Assembly: GCF_004359985.1 (NCBI RefSeq)
Contig: NZ_SMRO01000002.1
Location: forward strand, 1,437,135 to 1,501,134
Source: Paraburkholderia flava
GTDB taxonomy: Bacteria; Pseudomonadota; Gammaproteobacteria; Burkholderiales; Burkholderiaceae
Direction of reading: 5' to 3'
Length of the DNA: 64,000 nucleotides
Shown here: positions 51,507-61,142 of the stretch, in pieces
Layout of the letters: each line of letters starts with the position of its first letter
Position numbering within the stretch: the stretch's first letter is position 1
The notes under the pieces: model-generated
Seen by the model: only the letters and a program-made list of their open reading frames with translations
What the model was told of the DNA's origin: nothing
Databases searched by the model: none
Made by a program: the position numbers and the translations under genes

Positions 51507-53510
51507 ATGAACGGGACCAGTGTGCTGTTCGGCCAGATGCTGACAGTGTTCGGCATCGTGGTTGCGGGAACTTGGGCTGCAACCCAATGGACCGCCGCAC
51601 ACCTGGGCTACCAGCTACGCCTTGGCTCGCCCTGGTTCGACTGCCTTGGCATTCCGGTCTATCACCCGTGGCGCCTGTTCGAGTGGTGGTACTGGTACGA
51701 CGCCTATGCGCCGCGCCTGTTCCTCAAGGGCGGCGCCATCGCAGCCATGAGCGGCATCACCGCCGCAGCGGTGGCCATCGGCATGTCGGTGTGGCGCGCC
51801 CGGCAGTCGCGTCTGGTTGCTACATACGGCTCGGCACGCTGGGCCGCCACCCGCGACATCCACAAGGCCGGGCTGGACAAACCCGCCGGCGTCTTTCTGG
51901 GCCTGCATAACGGTCAGTACCTGCGCCACGATGGTCCCGAACACGTCCTGACCTTCGCGCCCACACGCTCAGGCAAAGGCGTGGGCCTCGTGATTCCCAC
52001 GCTGTTGAGTTGGCCGGCATCCGCCGTCATCCACGACATCAAGGGCGAGAACTGGGCCATCACCGCGGGCTGGCGCTCGCGCTTCTCGCATTGCCTGCTG
52101 TTCAACCCGACCGATGCGAAGTCGGCCGCGTACAACCCGCTGCTCGAAGTTCGGCGCGGCCCGCATGAAGTACGTGACGTGCAGAACATTGCGGATATCC
52201 TGGTCGATCCCGAAGGCGCGCTCGAGCGCCGCAACCATTGGGAGAAGACCTCGCACGCGCTTCTGGTCGGCGCGATCCTGCATGTGCTTTATGCGGGCGA
52301 GGACAAAACGCTGCGCGGCGTCGCCAACTTCCTCAGCGACCCGGCTTGTCCATTCGAGCTGACGCTGCACCGGATGATGACGATGCGGCACGTCGACGAT
52401 GCACCGCATCCAGTCGTTGCGTCCGCCGCGCGCGAAGTGCTCAACAAGAGCGACAACGAGCGATCGGGGGTGCTGTCCACGGCCATCTCGTTTCTCGGAC
52501 TGTACCGTGATCCCACGGTGGCCGAAGTCACCTCGCGCTGCGACTGGCGCATCGCCGACCTGATTGCGTCCGAATCCCCAGTCTCGCTGTACTTCGTCGT
52601 GCCACCGTCTGACATCAGCCGCACGAAGCCGCTGGTGCGCCTGATCCTCAACCAGATCGGCCGGCGCCTGACCGAATCGCTCGATGGTAGCGACGGCATC
52701 GCGCGCCGTCACAAGCTGTTGCTGATGCTCGACGAGTTTCCCGCGCTCGGCCGGCTCGACTTCTTCGAGACGGCGCTGGCGTTCATGGCCGGCTACGGCA
52801 TCCGCAGCTTCCTTATCGCGCAGTCGCTCAACCAGATCGACAGAGCCTACGGCCAGAACCACTCGATTCTCGACAACTGCCATGTCCGGGTGACGTTCGC
52901 CACCAACGACGAACGCACGGCCAAGCGCATTTCCGAAACGCTCGGCACCGCGACCGAGCTGCGCGCGCAGCGCAACTATGCCGGCCACCGGCTCGCGCCG
53001 TGGCTCGGGCACCTGATGGTGTCGCGGCAGGAAACCGCACGACCGCTGCTGACGCCGGGCGAAGTGATGCAGTTCCCGCCTGACGATGCCGTGGTGATGG
53101 TGTCCAGCCTGGCGCCGATCAAAGCGAAGAAGCTGCGCTACTACACCGACGCGAATTTCAAACGTCGCGTGCTGCCACCTCCCACGCTCGCGGTCGGGCA
53201 TTACACCGACACGCCGCCGTTGCGGCCGAACGACTGGAGTGGTCTGGCTATTCCAGTCGTACCAACGGCGCCGGTCGATGCACACCCGATCGGCAGCGAG
53301 GCCGACACGGCCGACGACGGAGGACCGCGCAGGCAACCGGAGCTGTCGGAAGCCTCCGAGTACAGCCCCGAACCGCAGCTCGCCGACAGCGACCTCGCGC
53401 TGCTCGATGACGACGACCTGCCGCTGCCGCTCCCTCGCCAGTTCGACCCGGCCATGCAACGCACGGCCCGGCTGGCGTCCCTCGACCACGACGACGGACT
53501 CCAGCTATGA
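51507..53510 (+). CDS. traG: TraG/VirD4-type coupling ATPase
   Basis: A 667-residue type IV coupling protein that links the relaxosome to the mating channel. Two N-terminal transmembrane segments (LTVFGIVVAGTWAATQW, FLKGGAIAAMSGITAAAVAIG), Walker A APTRSGKG (151-158) and Walker B LLLMLDEFPALG near residue 405 are present. The C-terminal 100 residues are acidic and low complexity. CGGAGG precedes the ATG. The next gene overlaps by four bases. Confidence 0.95.
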   Translation: MNGTSVLFGQMLTVFGIVVAGTWAATQWTAAHLGYQLRLGSPWFDCLGIPVYHPWRLFEWWYWYDAYAPRLFLKGGAIAAMSGITAAAVAIGMSVWRARQSRLVATYGSARWAATRDIHKAGLDKPAGVFLGLHNGQYLRHDGPEHVLTFAPTRSGKGVGLVIPTLLSWPASAVIHDIKGENWAITAGWRSRFSHCLLFNPTDAKSAAYNPLLEVRRGPHEVRDVQNIADILVDPEGALERRNHWEKTSHALLVGAILHVLYAGEDKTLRGVANFLSDPACPFELTLHRMMTMRHVDDAPHPVVASAAREVLNKSDNERSGVLSTAISFLGLYRDPTVAEVTSRCDWRIADLIASESPVSLYFVVPPSDISRTKPLVRLILNQIGRRLTESLDGSDGIARRHKLLLMLDEFPALGRLDFFETALAFMAGYGIRSFLIAQSLNQIDRAYGQNHSILDNCHVRVTFATNDERTAKRISETLGTATELRAQRNYAGHRLAPWLGHLMVSRQETARPLLTPGEVMQFPPDDAVVMVSSLAPIKAKKLRYYTDANFKRRVLPPPTLAVGHYTDTPPLRPNDWSGLAIPVVPTAPVDAHPIGSEADTADDGGPRRQPELSEASEYSPEPQLADSDLALLDDDDLPLPLPRQFDPAMQRTARLASLDHDDGLQL

Positions 53511-53971
53511 GCCAGTATCGCCTCAACCTGTTCATTGCGCCCGAGCACGCCAAACGCCTCGACGAGCTGGCGACGAAGAAAGGCGTGTCGAAGTCGTCGA
53601 TCGTTGCGGCGGCACTCGCGTCCTGGCTTTCACCCGACGCGGGCGACCAGCGCGAGGCGGCGATTGCTAAACGGCTCGACCGGCTTTCCCGCCAGTTCGA
53701 GAAGCTGGAGCGTGACCAGAACATCGAGATCGAAACGCTGGCGCTGTTCGTCCGCTACTTCCTGACGGTCAGCACGCCGGTTCCCGAGGCTCACCAGGAT
53801 GCCGCTCGCGCGCAGGGCAAGGCGCGCTTCGAGCAGTTCGTCGAACAGCTCGGCCGCCACCTGATGCGCGGGCGCAGTCTCGTGCGAGAAGTGGTGGAGG
53901 AGCTGAACCCCGACGCCGCACGGCTGGACGACGCGGCAGCGCAGGCCGAAGCACAGGAGCGCGCCTCATGA
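53507..53971 (+). CDS. CopG-type ribbon-helix-helix protein of the transfer operon
   Basis: A 154-residue protein with an N-terminal ribbon-helix-helix (RLNLFIAPEHAKRLDELATK, KGVSKSSIVAAALASWL) and a long helical, charged C-terminal part. It sits between traG and trbB with four-base overlaps on both sides, as in other Tn4371-type elements. It may regulate the trb operon or act as a relaxosome accessory factor. Confidence 0.85.
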   Translation: MSQYRLNLFIAPEHAKRLDELATKKGVSKSSIVAAALASWLSPDAGDQREAAIAKRLDRLSRQFEKLERDQNIEIETLALFVRYFLTVSTPVPEAHQDAARAQGKARFEQFVEQLGRHLMRGRSLVREVVEELNPDAARLDDAAAQAEAQERAS

Positions 53972-54981
53972 GCGCGCAGCCTCAATCCTTCGCGTCCACG
54001 TCGCTCGACCGGCGCATCCGTATGTTGCGCACGGCGATGGGGCCGCTGATCGCCGCTGCGCTCGAAGACCCGGACGTGGTGGAAATCATGCTCAACCCCG
54101 ACCACACGCTCTGGATCGACCGCCTGTCGTCGGGGCGCGCACCGATGGGCGCGGAGCTGTCCGAAGCAGATGGCGAACGCATCATCCGCCTGGTCGCCGC
54201 GCACGTTGGCGCGGAAGTGCATCGCGGCCAGCCGCTCTTGACCGCCGAGCTGCCGGAAACCGGCGAACGCTTCGAAGGCATCCTGCCGCCCGCAGCTCCT
54301 GGCCCGGCCTTCGCGCTGCGCAAGCGCGCGGTCGGCGTCATCCCGCTCGATCGCTACATCGCCGACGGCATGATGACCGTCGAACAGGCTGTATTCCTGC
54401 GCGACGCGGTACGCGAGCGGCAGAACATCCTGATCGCGGGCGGCACCAGTACCGGCAAGACCACACTCGCGAATGCCTTGCTCGCGGAGATCGCTGCGAC
54501 CGGAGATCGCGTGCTGGTGCTCGAAGACACCATCGAACTGCAATGCACGGCGCGCGACCACGTACCGCTGCGCACGCGCGCCGGCGTCGTGTCGATGACC
54601 GAGCTGGTGCGCGCCACGATGCGCCTGCGGCCCGACCGCGTGATCGTCGGCGAGGTGCGTGGCGGCGAAGCGCTGGATCTCATCAAGGTCTGGGGCACCG
54701 GCCATCCCGGCGGGATCGCCACGATCCATGCCGGCTCCGCACTGGGCGCACTGCTGCGCCTCGAACAACTGATCCTTGAAGTCGCCGTGAACCCGCCGCG
54801 CGCGCTGATCGCCGAGGCCGTCAACGTCGTCATCCACATCGCCGGCCGCGGTCGTCGTCGCCGCATCGAGCGCATCGCCCGCGTAACCGGCTTCGATACC
54901 GCCGGCTACCAGCTTTGCGACGCGATTCCTTCGCCATCTCGTCCCGCCACGTCTTCGCTTGCCCCAGGAGAACTCTCATGA
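53968..54981 (+). CDS. trbB: TrbB conjugal transfer ATPase (VirB11 type)
   Basis: A 337-residue hexameric secretion ATPase on the inner face of the membrane. Walker A GGTSTGKT is at 158-165. The Asp box VLVLEDTIELQ, and the Walker B and His-box regions RPDRVIVGEVRGGEALDLIK and GTGHPGGIATIHAGS are intact. First gene of the coupled trb run; the stop overlaps the trbC start. Confidence 0.94.
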   Translation: MSAQPQSFASTSLDRRIRMLRTAMGPLIAAALEDPDVVEIMLNPDHTLWIDRLSSGRAPMGAELSEADGERIIRLVAAHVGAEVHRGQPLLTAELPETGERFEGILPPAAPGPAFALRKRAVGVIPLDRYIADGMMTVEQAVFLRDAVRERQNILIAGGTSTGKTTLANALLAEIAATGDRVLVLEDTIELQCTARDHVPLRTRAGVVSMTELVRATMRLRPDRVIVGEVRGGEALDLIKVWGTGHPGGIATIHAGSALGALLRLEQLILEVAVNPPRALIAEAVNVVIHIAGRGRRRRIERIARVTGFDTAGYQLCDAIPSPSRPATSSLAPGELS

Positions 54982-55346
54982 GCTACGCCCATGTTCTGCG
55001 CTTTTCTGTAAATCCGCTTGCACGCCTTCGCAGGCTGTTCCAGCCCGCGCGGCAAGGGCTGATGCTGGCCGTCGTGATGCTGGCGCTGACCGGCACGGCC
55101 AAGGCCGCCGGCTCGAACATGCCGTGGGAAGCGCCGCTGCAATCCATCCTCGACTCGATCCAGGGGCCGGTCGCCAAGATCGTCGCCGTCATCATCATCA
55201 TCGTAACGGGCCTCACGCTCGCCTTCGGCGACACGAGCGGCGGTTTCCGCCGTCTCATCCAGATCGTGTTCGGCCTCTCGATCGCGTTCGCCGCGTCGAG
55301 CTTCTTCCTGTCGTTTTTCAGCTTCTCCGGCGGAGCCGTCGTATGA
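54978..55346 (+). CDS. trbC: TrbC pilin precursor
   Basis: A 122-residue VirB2-type pilin subunit. A long leader (ending near LTGTAKAAG) is followed by two hydrophobic segments: PVAKIVAVIIIIVTGLTLAF and LIQIVFGLSIAFAASSFFLSFF. TraF upstream is the likely maturation protease. The ATG at 54978 follows AGGAG and overlaps trbB. Confidence 0.92.
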   Translation: MSYAHVLRFSVNPLARLRRLFQPARQGLMLAVVMLALTGTAKAAGSNMPWEAPLQSILDSIQGPVAKIVAVIIIIVTGLTLAFGDTSGGFRRLIQIVFGLSIAFAASSFFLSFFSFSGGAVV

Positions 55347-55612
55347 GCATCGACGCCAACCTGCCGGGCTTCGAGGTGCCGCTGCATCGGTCGCTTACCG
55401 AGCCGATCCTGATGGGTGGTGCGCCACGCACCGTGGCGATCGCCAACGGCACACTCGCCGCTGCCGTAGGACTCGGCCTGCAATTGTGGATTCCCGGCAT
55501 CGCGCTGTGGCTGATCGGCCATTCGCTCGCGGTGTGGGGTGCGAAGGTCGACCCGCAGTTCATGCAGGTCTTCGTGCGGCATCTGAAGCACAAGTCGCTG
55601 CTGGACGTGTGA
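55343..55612 (+). CDS. trbD: TrbD mating-pair formation protein (VirB3 type)
   Basis: An 89-residue inner-membrane protein with two hydrophobic segments (VAIANGTLAAAVGLGLQLW, IPGIALWLIGHSLAVWGA) and the VirB3-like start FEVPLHRSLTEPILMGGAPR. It overlaps trbC by four bases; trbE follows after 10 bp. Confidence 0.92.
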   Translation: MSIDANLPGFEVPLHRSLTEPILMGGAPRTVAIANGTLAAAVGLGLQLWIPGIALWLIGHSLAVWGAKVDPQFMQVFVRHLKHKSLLDV

Positions 55613-55622
55613 GGTCGATGCC

Positions 55623-58049
55623 ATGCTATACCTCGCCGAATACCGCCAGCGTCCCGCCATGCTCGCCGACTGGCTGCCGTGGGCCGGACTCGTCGCGCCT
55701 GGCGTGGTGCTGAACAAGGACGGCAGTTTCCAGCGCACGGCACGCTTTCGCGGACCGGACCTCGACAGCGCGACGCAAGGCGAACTGATCGCCACGACCG
55801 CGCGCCTGAACAACGCGCTGCGCCGCCTGGGATCGGGCTGGGCTCTGTTCATCGATGCCGAGCGCCGACCGGCCGCCGACTATCCGCGCTCGGATTTTCC
55901 CGAGGCTCTGTCATGGCTCGTGGACGAGGAGCGCCGCGCCGCGTTCGAGCAGACCGGCAGTCACTACGAGAGCGGCTATCACCTGACGCTTGTATATCTG
56001 CCGCCAGAAGAATCGCGCGCACGCGCCGCGAAGCTCCTGTACGAGAACACACCCACGTCCGGCGTGGACTGGCGCGAACGGCTCGCTGCCTTCGTCGCCG
56101 AAACCGACCGGGTGTTCGACCTGCTCGATGGCGTGATGCCGGAAATCGCCTGGCTGGACGACGGCGAGACGCTTACGTATCTGCACGCGACCATCTCGAC
56201 GCGGCGCTTTCCGCTGGCATTGCCGCAGGTGCCGTTCCATCTCGATGCGCTGCTGGCCGACTCAGCCTTGATCGGCGGCCTGGCGCCGATGCTCGGCGAC
56301 CAGCAGCTGCGCGTCGTGACGGTACGCGGCTTTCCGACCTCGACCTGGCCGGGTCTGCTCGATGACCTTAACCGGCTCGGCTTCGCCTACCGCTGGTCCA
56401 CGCGATTCCTCTGTCTGGACAAGGCCGAAGCCGAGAAGGAATTGACGCGGCTGCGCCGGCAATGGTTCGCCAAGCGCAAGAACGTCATTGCATTACTGCG
56501 CGAAACCATCTTCCAGCAGGAATCGCCGCTCGTCGATACCGACGCGAGCAACAAGGCAATGGATGCCGACGCCGCCTTGCAGGAACTCGGCAGCGATCAG
56601 GTGGCGTTCGGCTACGTGACCGCGACCGTCACGGTCATGGACGCGGATGCCGCAGCAGCCGACGAAAAACGGCGGAGAGTGGAGCGCACGATCCAGAGCC
56701 GGGGTTTCGTCACGATCCCCGAAACACTCAATGCGGTCGAAGCATGGTTGTCGTCGATTCCGGGCCACGCCTACGCCAACGTGCGGCAGCCGAGCATTTC
56801 GACGCTGAACCTGGCCCACCTGATGCCGCTGTCGGCAGTGTGGGCCGGGCCGGAGAAGAACAAACACCTCGACGGACCACCGCTGATCGTCACACGCACC
56901 GATGGCGACACGCCGTTCCGTCTTGTGACGCACATCGGCGACGTGGGCCATACGCTCGTGGTCGGCCCGACCGGCATGGGCAAATCGGTGTTGCTCGCCA
57001 CACTGGCGATGCAGTTCCGCCGCTATCGCGGCTCGCGCATCTTTGCCTTCGACATGGGTCGCTCGATGCGCGCCACGATCCTCGGCCTCGGTGGCGAGCA
57101 CTACGACCTCGGCTCCGATGGTGCGATCGCCTTCCAGCCGCTCGCGCGCATCGACCGCGAGAACTACCGCACCTGGGCGGCCGAATGGGTCGAAGGCCGC
57201 CTGCTGCACGAAGGCATTGCCATCGGCCCCGAAGAGAAGGCGACCGTCTGGTCCGCGCTCGGCAGCCTCGCCGGTGCGCCCGTCGAACAGCGGACGCTCA
57301 CGGGCCTGTCGGTGCTGCTCCAGTCCAATGCGCTGCGTCAGGCGCTCGCGCCTTACGTGCTCGGCGGCGCGCACGGACGTCTGCTCGATGCCGACCATGA
57401 CCGGCTCGGCAGCGCCGACGTGCAGGGCTTCGAGATGGAGGAACTGATGCCGAGCAAGGCGGCGGTGCTCGCCGTGCTCGGCTACCTGTTCGCGCGCTTC
57501 GACGAACGGTTCGACGGTGCGCCAACGCTGCTGATCCTCGACGAGTCCTGGCTGTTCCTCGACGACCCGGTGTTCGCCGCGCGCATCCGCCAGTGGCTCA
57601 AGACACTGCGCAAGAAGAACGTCAGCGTGATCTTCGCCACGCAGTCGCTCGCCGACATCAAGGATTCGAGCATCGCGCCCGCGATCATCGAGAGCTGCGC
57701 GAGCCGCATCTTCCTGCCGAACCCGCAGGCGACCGAGCCACAGATTCGCACGATCTACGAAGGCTTTGGCCTGAACAGCCGGCAGATTGAGATCGTCGCC
57801 ACCGCCGAACCCAAGCGCGACTACTACTACCAGTCGCGCCTCGGCAATCGCCTGTTCGATCTCGACCTGGGGCCGGCCACCCTCGCATTTGTTGGTGCGT
57901 CCACGCCGCAGGACCAGCGCGACATCGACCGCGTGTGGCTCGACGCGGGTACGCCCGGCTTCGCCGGAGCCTGGCTGCGGCATAGCGGCCTCGATTGGGC
58001 CGCCGACCTCATGCCTTCGTTCCTCACCTCAACGGAGATTCAGCCATGA
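55623..58049 (+). CDS. trbE: TrbE conjugal transfer ATPase (VirB4 type)
   Basis: An 808-residue VirB4-family ATPase powering channel and pilus assembly. The N-terminal CagE/TrbE region (YRQRPAMLADWLPWAGLVAPG) is followed by Walker A GPTGMGKS (448-455) and Walker B LLILDESWLFLDD near residue 640, with the motif IFATQSLADIKDSSIAP. Full length for the family. It overlaps trbJ by four bases. Confidence 0.95.
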   Translation: MLYLAEYRQRPAMLADWLPWAGLVAPGVVLNKDGSFQRTARFRGPDLDSATQGELIATTARLNNALRRLGSGWALFIDAERRPAADYPRSDFPEALSWLVDEERRAAFEQTGSHYESGYHLTLVYLPPEESRARAAKLLYENTPTSGVDWRERLAAFVAETDRVFDLLDGVMPEIAWLDDGETLTYLHATISTRRFPLALPQVPFHLDALLADSALIGGLAPMLGDQQLRVVTVRGFPTSTWPGLLDDLNRLGFAYRWSTRFLCLDKAEAEKELTRLRRQWFAKRKNVIALLRETIFQQESPLVDTDASNKAMDADAALQELGSDQVAFGYVTATVTVMDADAAAADEKRRRVERTIQSRGFVTIPETLNAVEAWLSSIPGHAYANVRQPSISTLNLAHLMPLSAVWAGPEKNKHLDGPPLIVTRTDGDTPFRLVTHIGDVGHTLVVGPTGMGKSVLLATLAMQFRRYRGSRIFAFDMGRSMRATILGLGGEHYDLGSDGAIAFQPLARIDRENYRTWAAEWVEGRLLHEGIAIGPEEKATVWSALGSLAGAPVEQRTLTGLSVLLQSNALRQALAPYVLGGAHGRLLDADHDRLGSADVQGFEMEELMPSKAAVLAVLGYLFARFDERFDGAPTLLILDESWLFLDDPVFAARIRQWLKTLRKKNVSVIFATQSLADIKDSSIAPAIIESCASRIFLPNPQATEPQIRTIYEGFGLNSRQIEIVATAEPKRDYYYQSRLGNRLFDLDLGPATLAFVGASTPQDQRDIDRVWLDAGTPGFAGAWLRHSGLDWAADLMPSFLTSTEIQP

Positions 58050-58774
58050 AGAAGACCAGGCTGGCCGTCGTCACGACCTTGCTGCTGTCGGCATCGTCCA
58101 CATGCTTCGCGCAATGGGCGGTGTTCGATGCCGCCAACTACTCGCAAAACCTGCTGACCGCCGCGCGCGAGCTGCAACAGATCGACAACCAGATCCAGCA
58201 GTTGCAGAACGAGGCGACGATGCTGGTCAATCAGGGCCGCAATCTCACGAGCCTGAACTTCAATTCGCTGTCGCAGTTGCTGTCCACGCTGGCGACGACG
58301 AACCAGTTGATCTCGCAGGCACAGGGCTTGACCTTCAACGTCGCGCAGTCGCAGGCGACGTTCAACAGGCTGTATCCGTCGTCCTATGGCGCCGGCACCA
58401 GCAACGCGCAAATGGTGCAGGACGCGCAGACGCGCTGGCAGACCTCGGTGCAGGCGTTGCAGACCTCGACGCAGATGCAGTCACAGGCCGCGCAAAACCT
58501 GCTGTCCGACCAGGGCGTATTGAGCAGTCTTGTCACGCAGAGCCAGGGTGCGGTCGGTGCCTTGCAGGCGAGCCAGGCGACCAACCAGTTGCTTGCACTG
58601 ATTGCGCGTCAGGCCATGCAGTCGCAGCAGCTCACCGTCTCGCAGCAGCGCGCGACGGCGCTGGACCAGGCGCGTGCTGCGGCCGACGAGGCGCAGGCTC
58701 AGCAGGTCCGTACCCGCTTCATCGGCAGTGGCCCGCAATACACGCCGCAGTCGGTGAGCTTCTACGGGAACTGA
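58046..58774 (+). CDS. trbJ: TrbJ (VirB5-type) periplasmic transfer protein
   Basis: A 242-residue protein with a cleavable signal peptide (MKKTRLAVVTTLLLSASSTC FAQW region) and a Gln-rich helical body (ELQQIDNQIQQLQNEATML). It is predicted to be a minor pilus-tip component, and in IncP plasmids TrbJ/TrbK are linked to entry exclusion. The C-terminus RFIGSGPQYTPQSVSFYGN shares GPQYTP with the EexN lipoprotein at 51041. Confidence 0.9.
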   Translation: MKKTRLAVVTTLLLSASSTCFAQWAVFDAANYSQNLLTAARELQQIDNQIQQLQNEATMLVNQGRNLTSLNFNSLSQLLSTLATTNQLISQAQGLTFNVAQSQATFNRLYPSSYGAGTSNAQMVQDAQTRWQTSVQALQTSTQMQSQAAQNLLSDQGVLSSLVTQSQGAVGALQASQATNQLLALIARQAMQSQQLTVSQQRATALDQARAAADEAQAQQVRTRFIGSGPQYTPQSVSFYGN

Positions 58775-58779
58775 CCGCC

Positions 58780-59070
58780 ATGCGTCGCGCGCTCATCGTG
58801 TTCGCCATCGTGACGCTGACCGCCTGCGGTCGGCATGAACCGGCGTGGACGGTCGATGCACTCGCGCACGATCCGCAGCGGCTCTATGCGCTGCGCCATC
58901 GCTGTGCCGTTGCACACGCACACATGGACAGAGGGACCTGTCGCGTGGTGGACGCGGCCTATGCGCGGCGCTTCTTCCTCGGCCTGGGTGGTGCCGGCGA
59001 GTACCAGACACTCGCCGAGCTGCCGCCGATTCCGGCGAGCTTCGAGGCGTCGCAAGGAGATCGGCCATGA
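58780..59070 (+). CDS. TrbK/EexN-like lipoprotein between trbJ and trbL
   Basis: A 96-residue protein starting at ATG 58780 with signal peptide and lipobox VTLTAC (Cys16). The body YALRHRCAVAHAHMDRGTCR, VVDAAYARRFFLGLGGAGEY has the two Cys and terminal Phe-Gly pattern of EexN/TrbK lipoproteins. It occupies the trbK position. The frame is open far upstream through trbJ and must not be extended. The stop overlaps trbL by four bases. Confidence 0.78.
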   Translation: MRRALIVFAIVTLTACGRHEPAWTVDALAHDPQRLYALRHRCAVAHAHMDRGTCRVVDAAYARRFFLGLGGAGEYQTLAELPPIPASFEASQGDRP

Positions 59071-60422
59071 ACGATCTTTCCATCATCGACCAGTTCCTGG
59101 CCGTCTTCTCGCAGTACATCGACTCGGGCTTCGGCCTGCTGCATGGCGAAGTCGCGTATCTCTCTGCCACGTTGATTGTCATCGACATGACACTCGCGGG
59201 CCTGTTCTGGGCGATGGGCGGCGAGGAAGTGCTGGCGAAGCTGATCCGTAAGACGCTCTACGTCGGTGCCTTCGCCTACATCATCGGCAACTTCAACACG
59301 CTCGCGGGCATCGTGTTCCGCTCGTTCGTGGGCCTCGGCCTGCTCGCCACAGGTTCGTCGCTGAGCATTGGCAACTTTCTGCAACCGGGACGTTTGGCCG
59401 CAATCGGCGTCCAGGCTGGCCAGCCGATCCTGCAACAGGTCGGCACGATGTCTAACGGCATCACGGCGGTCTTCAGCAACATCGACATGATCGTGATCCT
59501 GCTGCTCGCCTGGATCATCGTGGTCATCAGCTTTTTCATCCTCGCCGTGCAGCTTTTCGTGACGCTGATCGAGTTCAAGCTGACCACGCTCGCGGGCTTC
59601 GTGCTGGTGCCGTTCGCGCTTTGGAACAGGACCGCCTTCCTTGCCGAGAAGGTGCTCGGCAATGTGGTGTCGTCGGGCGTCAAGGTGCTGGTGCTCGCCG
59701 TGATCGTCGGCATCGGCTCGACGATCTTCGGGCAGTTCCAGACGCCGGCCGGGGCCGATCCCTCGCTGAACCACGCACTCGCCGTCATGCTCGCCTCGCT
59801 GACGATGCTCGGACTCGGCATCTTCGGGCCGGGCATTGCGACCGGGCTGGTATCCGGCGCACCCCAACTCGGCGCGGGCGCTGCCGCCGGCACGGCGCTG
59901 GGCGCAGCAGGCCTCGCCGTCGCCGGCGGTGCCGCCGTAGCGACAGGCGGCGCGGCAGTGGCCGCCGGCGCACGTCTCGCAGCACGCAGCACGGTCGGCA
60001 CCGCGCGCGCAGCCAGCGGCGCGGCATCGGCCTATCGCGCCGGCGCGACCGCATCCGGTGCGACGGGCGCGCGTGCTTTCGGCGCGGGCGTCGCCAACGT
60101 CGCGCGCAGCGGCGCGCAGGCCGCCGGCGAACGGGGCGCAGCCGCTGCGCGAGCCATACGCGATCGCGTAGCGCCCGCTGCCGGCGCAGGCACGGGCGCA
60201 TCGTCCACCTCGCCTGAAACGGCAGGCACCGCATCCACGTCGTCGCCGGCTGCCGACGACGCACAGCCAGCATCGACCGACAAGCAGCCTGACTGGGCCA
60301 AGCGCCTGCAACGTCGCCAGCACATCTCTCATGGCGCTTCAACGGCCGCGCATGTCGTGCGCTCGGGCGACCACGGCGGCGGCGGGGCTGCGCCGGACAT
60401 CAACGATTCCTCGAACGAGTAA
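59067..60422 (+). CDS. trbL: TrbL (VirB6-type) membrane protein
   Basis: A 451-residue polytopic inner-membrane protein with about six to seven hydrophobic segments in residues 25-290 (e.g. IVILLLAWIIVVISFFILAVQLFV in the middle). A long Ala/Gly-rich region (VAGGAAVATGGAAVAAGARLA) and a hydrophilic tail with RRQHISHG follow. It forms part of the channel. The ATG at 59067 follows AAGGAG. Confidence 0.93.
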   Translation: MNDLSIIDQFLAVFSQYIDSGFGLLHGEVAYLSATLIVIDMTLAGLFWAMGGEEVLAKLIRKTLYVGAFAYIIGNFNTLAGIVFRSFVGLGLLATGSSLSIGNFLQPGRLAAIGVQAGQPILQQVGTMSNGITAVFSNIDMIVILLLAWIIVVISFFILAVQLFVTLIEFKLTTLAGFVLVPFALWNRTAFLAEKVLGNVVSSGVKVLVLAVIVGIGSTIFGQFQTPAGADPSLNHALAVMLASLTMLGLGIFGPGIATGLVSGAPQLGAGAAAGTALGAAGLAVAGGAAVATGGAAVAAGARLAARSTVGTARAASGAASAYRAGATASGATGARAFGAGVANVARSGAQAAGERGAAAARAIRDRVAPAAGAGTGASSTSPETAGTASTSSPAADDAQPASTDKQPDWAKRLQRRQHISHGASTAAHVVRSGDHGGGGAAPDINDSSNE

Positions 60423-60434
60423 GGGAGGCGAGCC

Positions 60435-61142
60435 ATGCGTTTTACACGACCCGGCGTGCGCTACAGCGAATCACCTGCGCCTGCCACGCCTTATCAGGCC
60501 GCCGCACAGGTATGGGATGACCGCCTCGGCAGCGCGCGCGTGCAGGCGAAGAACTGGCGGCTGATGGCATTCGGCTGCCTGGGCCTCGCGCTGCTGATGG
60601 CCGCGGGCCTCGTCTGGCAATCCGGCCAGTCGCGCGTAACACCCTACGTGGTCGAGGTCGATCACGCCGGGCAGGTGCGAGCAATCGGCGCGGCCGTCAC
60701 GCCGTACCGGCCGACCGATGCGCAGATCGCGTATCACCTGGCGCGCTTCGTGACCGACGTGCGTTCGCTGTCGATCGACCCGGTAGTGGTGCGGCAGAAC
60801 TGGCTCGAAGCCTACGGCTACACCACCGATCGGGGCGCTGCCACGCTGAATGATTACGCGCGCGCCCACGATCCGTTCGCCCACATCGGTCAGGATTCCA
60901 TATCAATTGACGTAACCAGCGTGGTGCGCGTGAGCGACGCCTCGTTCCAGGTGCGCTGGACCGAACAGCACTTCAACGACGGCACGCCGACCGGCACCGA
61001 GCACTGGACCGCGATGCTCACCCTCGTCATGCAGACACCGCGTACCGAACAGCAGGTGCGCCGTAATCCCCTCGGTATCTACATCAACGGACTGTCCTGG
61101 AGCCGCGACCTGGACGCACCGGAAGGAGCGAAGAAGTCATGA
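60435..61142 (+). CDS. trbF: TrbF (VirB8-type) transfer protein
   Basis: A 235-residue bitopic inner-membrane protein. One transmembrane segment (LMAFGCLGLALLMAAGLVW) precedes a periplasmic NTF2-like domain (VTPYVVEVDHAGQVRAIG, FQVRWTEQHFNDG). It nucleates assembly of the channel. The last bases overlap trbG. Confidence 0.93.
   Translation: MRFTRPGVRYSESPAPATPYQAAAQVWDDRLGSARVQAKNWRLMAFGCLGLALLMAAGLVWQSGQSRVTPYVVEVDHAGQVRAIGAAVTPYRPTDAQIAYHLARFVTDVRSLSIDPVVVRQNWLEAYGYTTDRGAATLNDYARAHDPFAHIGQDSISIDVTSVVRVSDASFQVRWTEQHFNDGTPTGTEHWTAMLTLVMQTPRTEQQVRRNPLGIYINGLSWSRDLDAPEGAKKS

Noticed and set aside
51969..53489. 506-codon minus-strand frame opposite traG
   Set aside because: Antisense shadow of traG with Arg/His-rich composition.
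57787..58779. Long upstream extension of the TrbK-like lipoprotein
   Set aside because: It runs out of frame through trbE and trbJ; the lipobox near 58780 fixes the real start.
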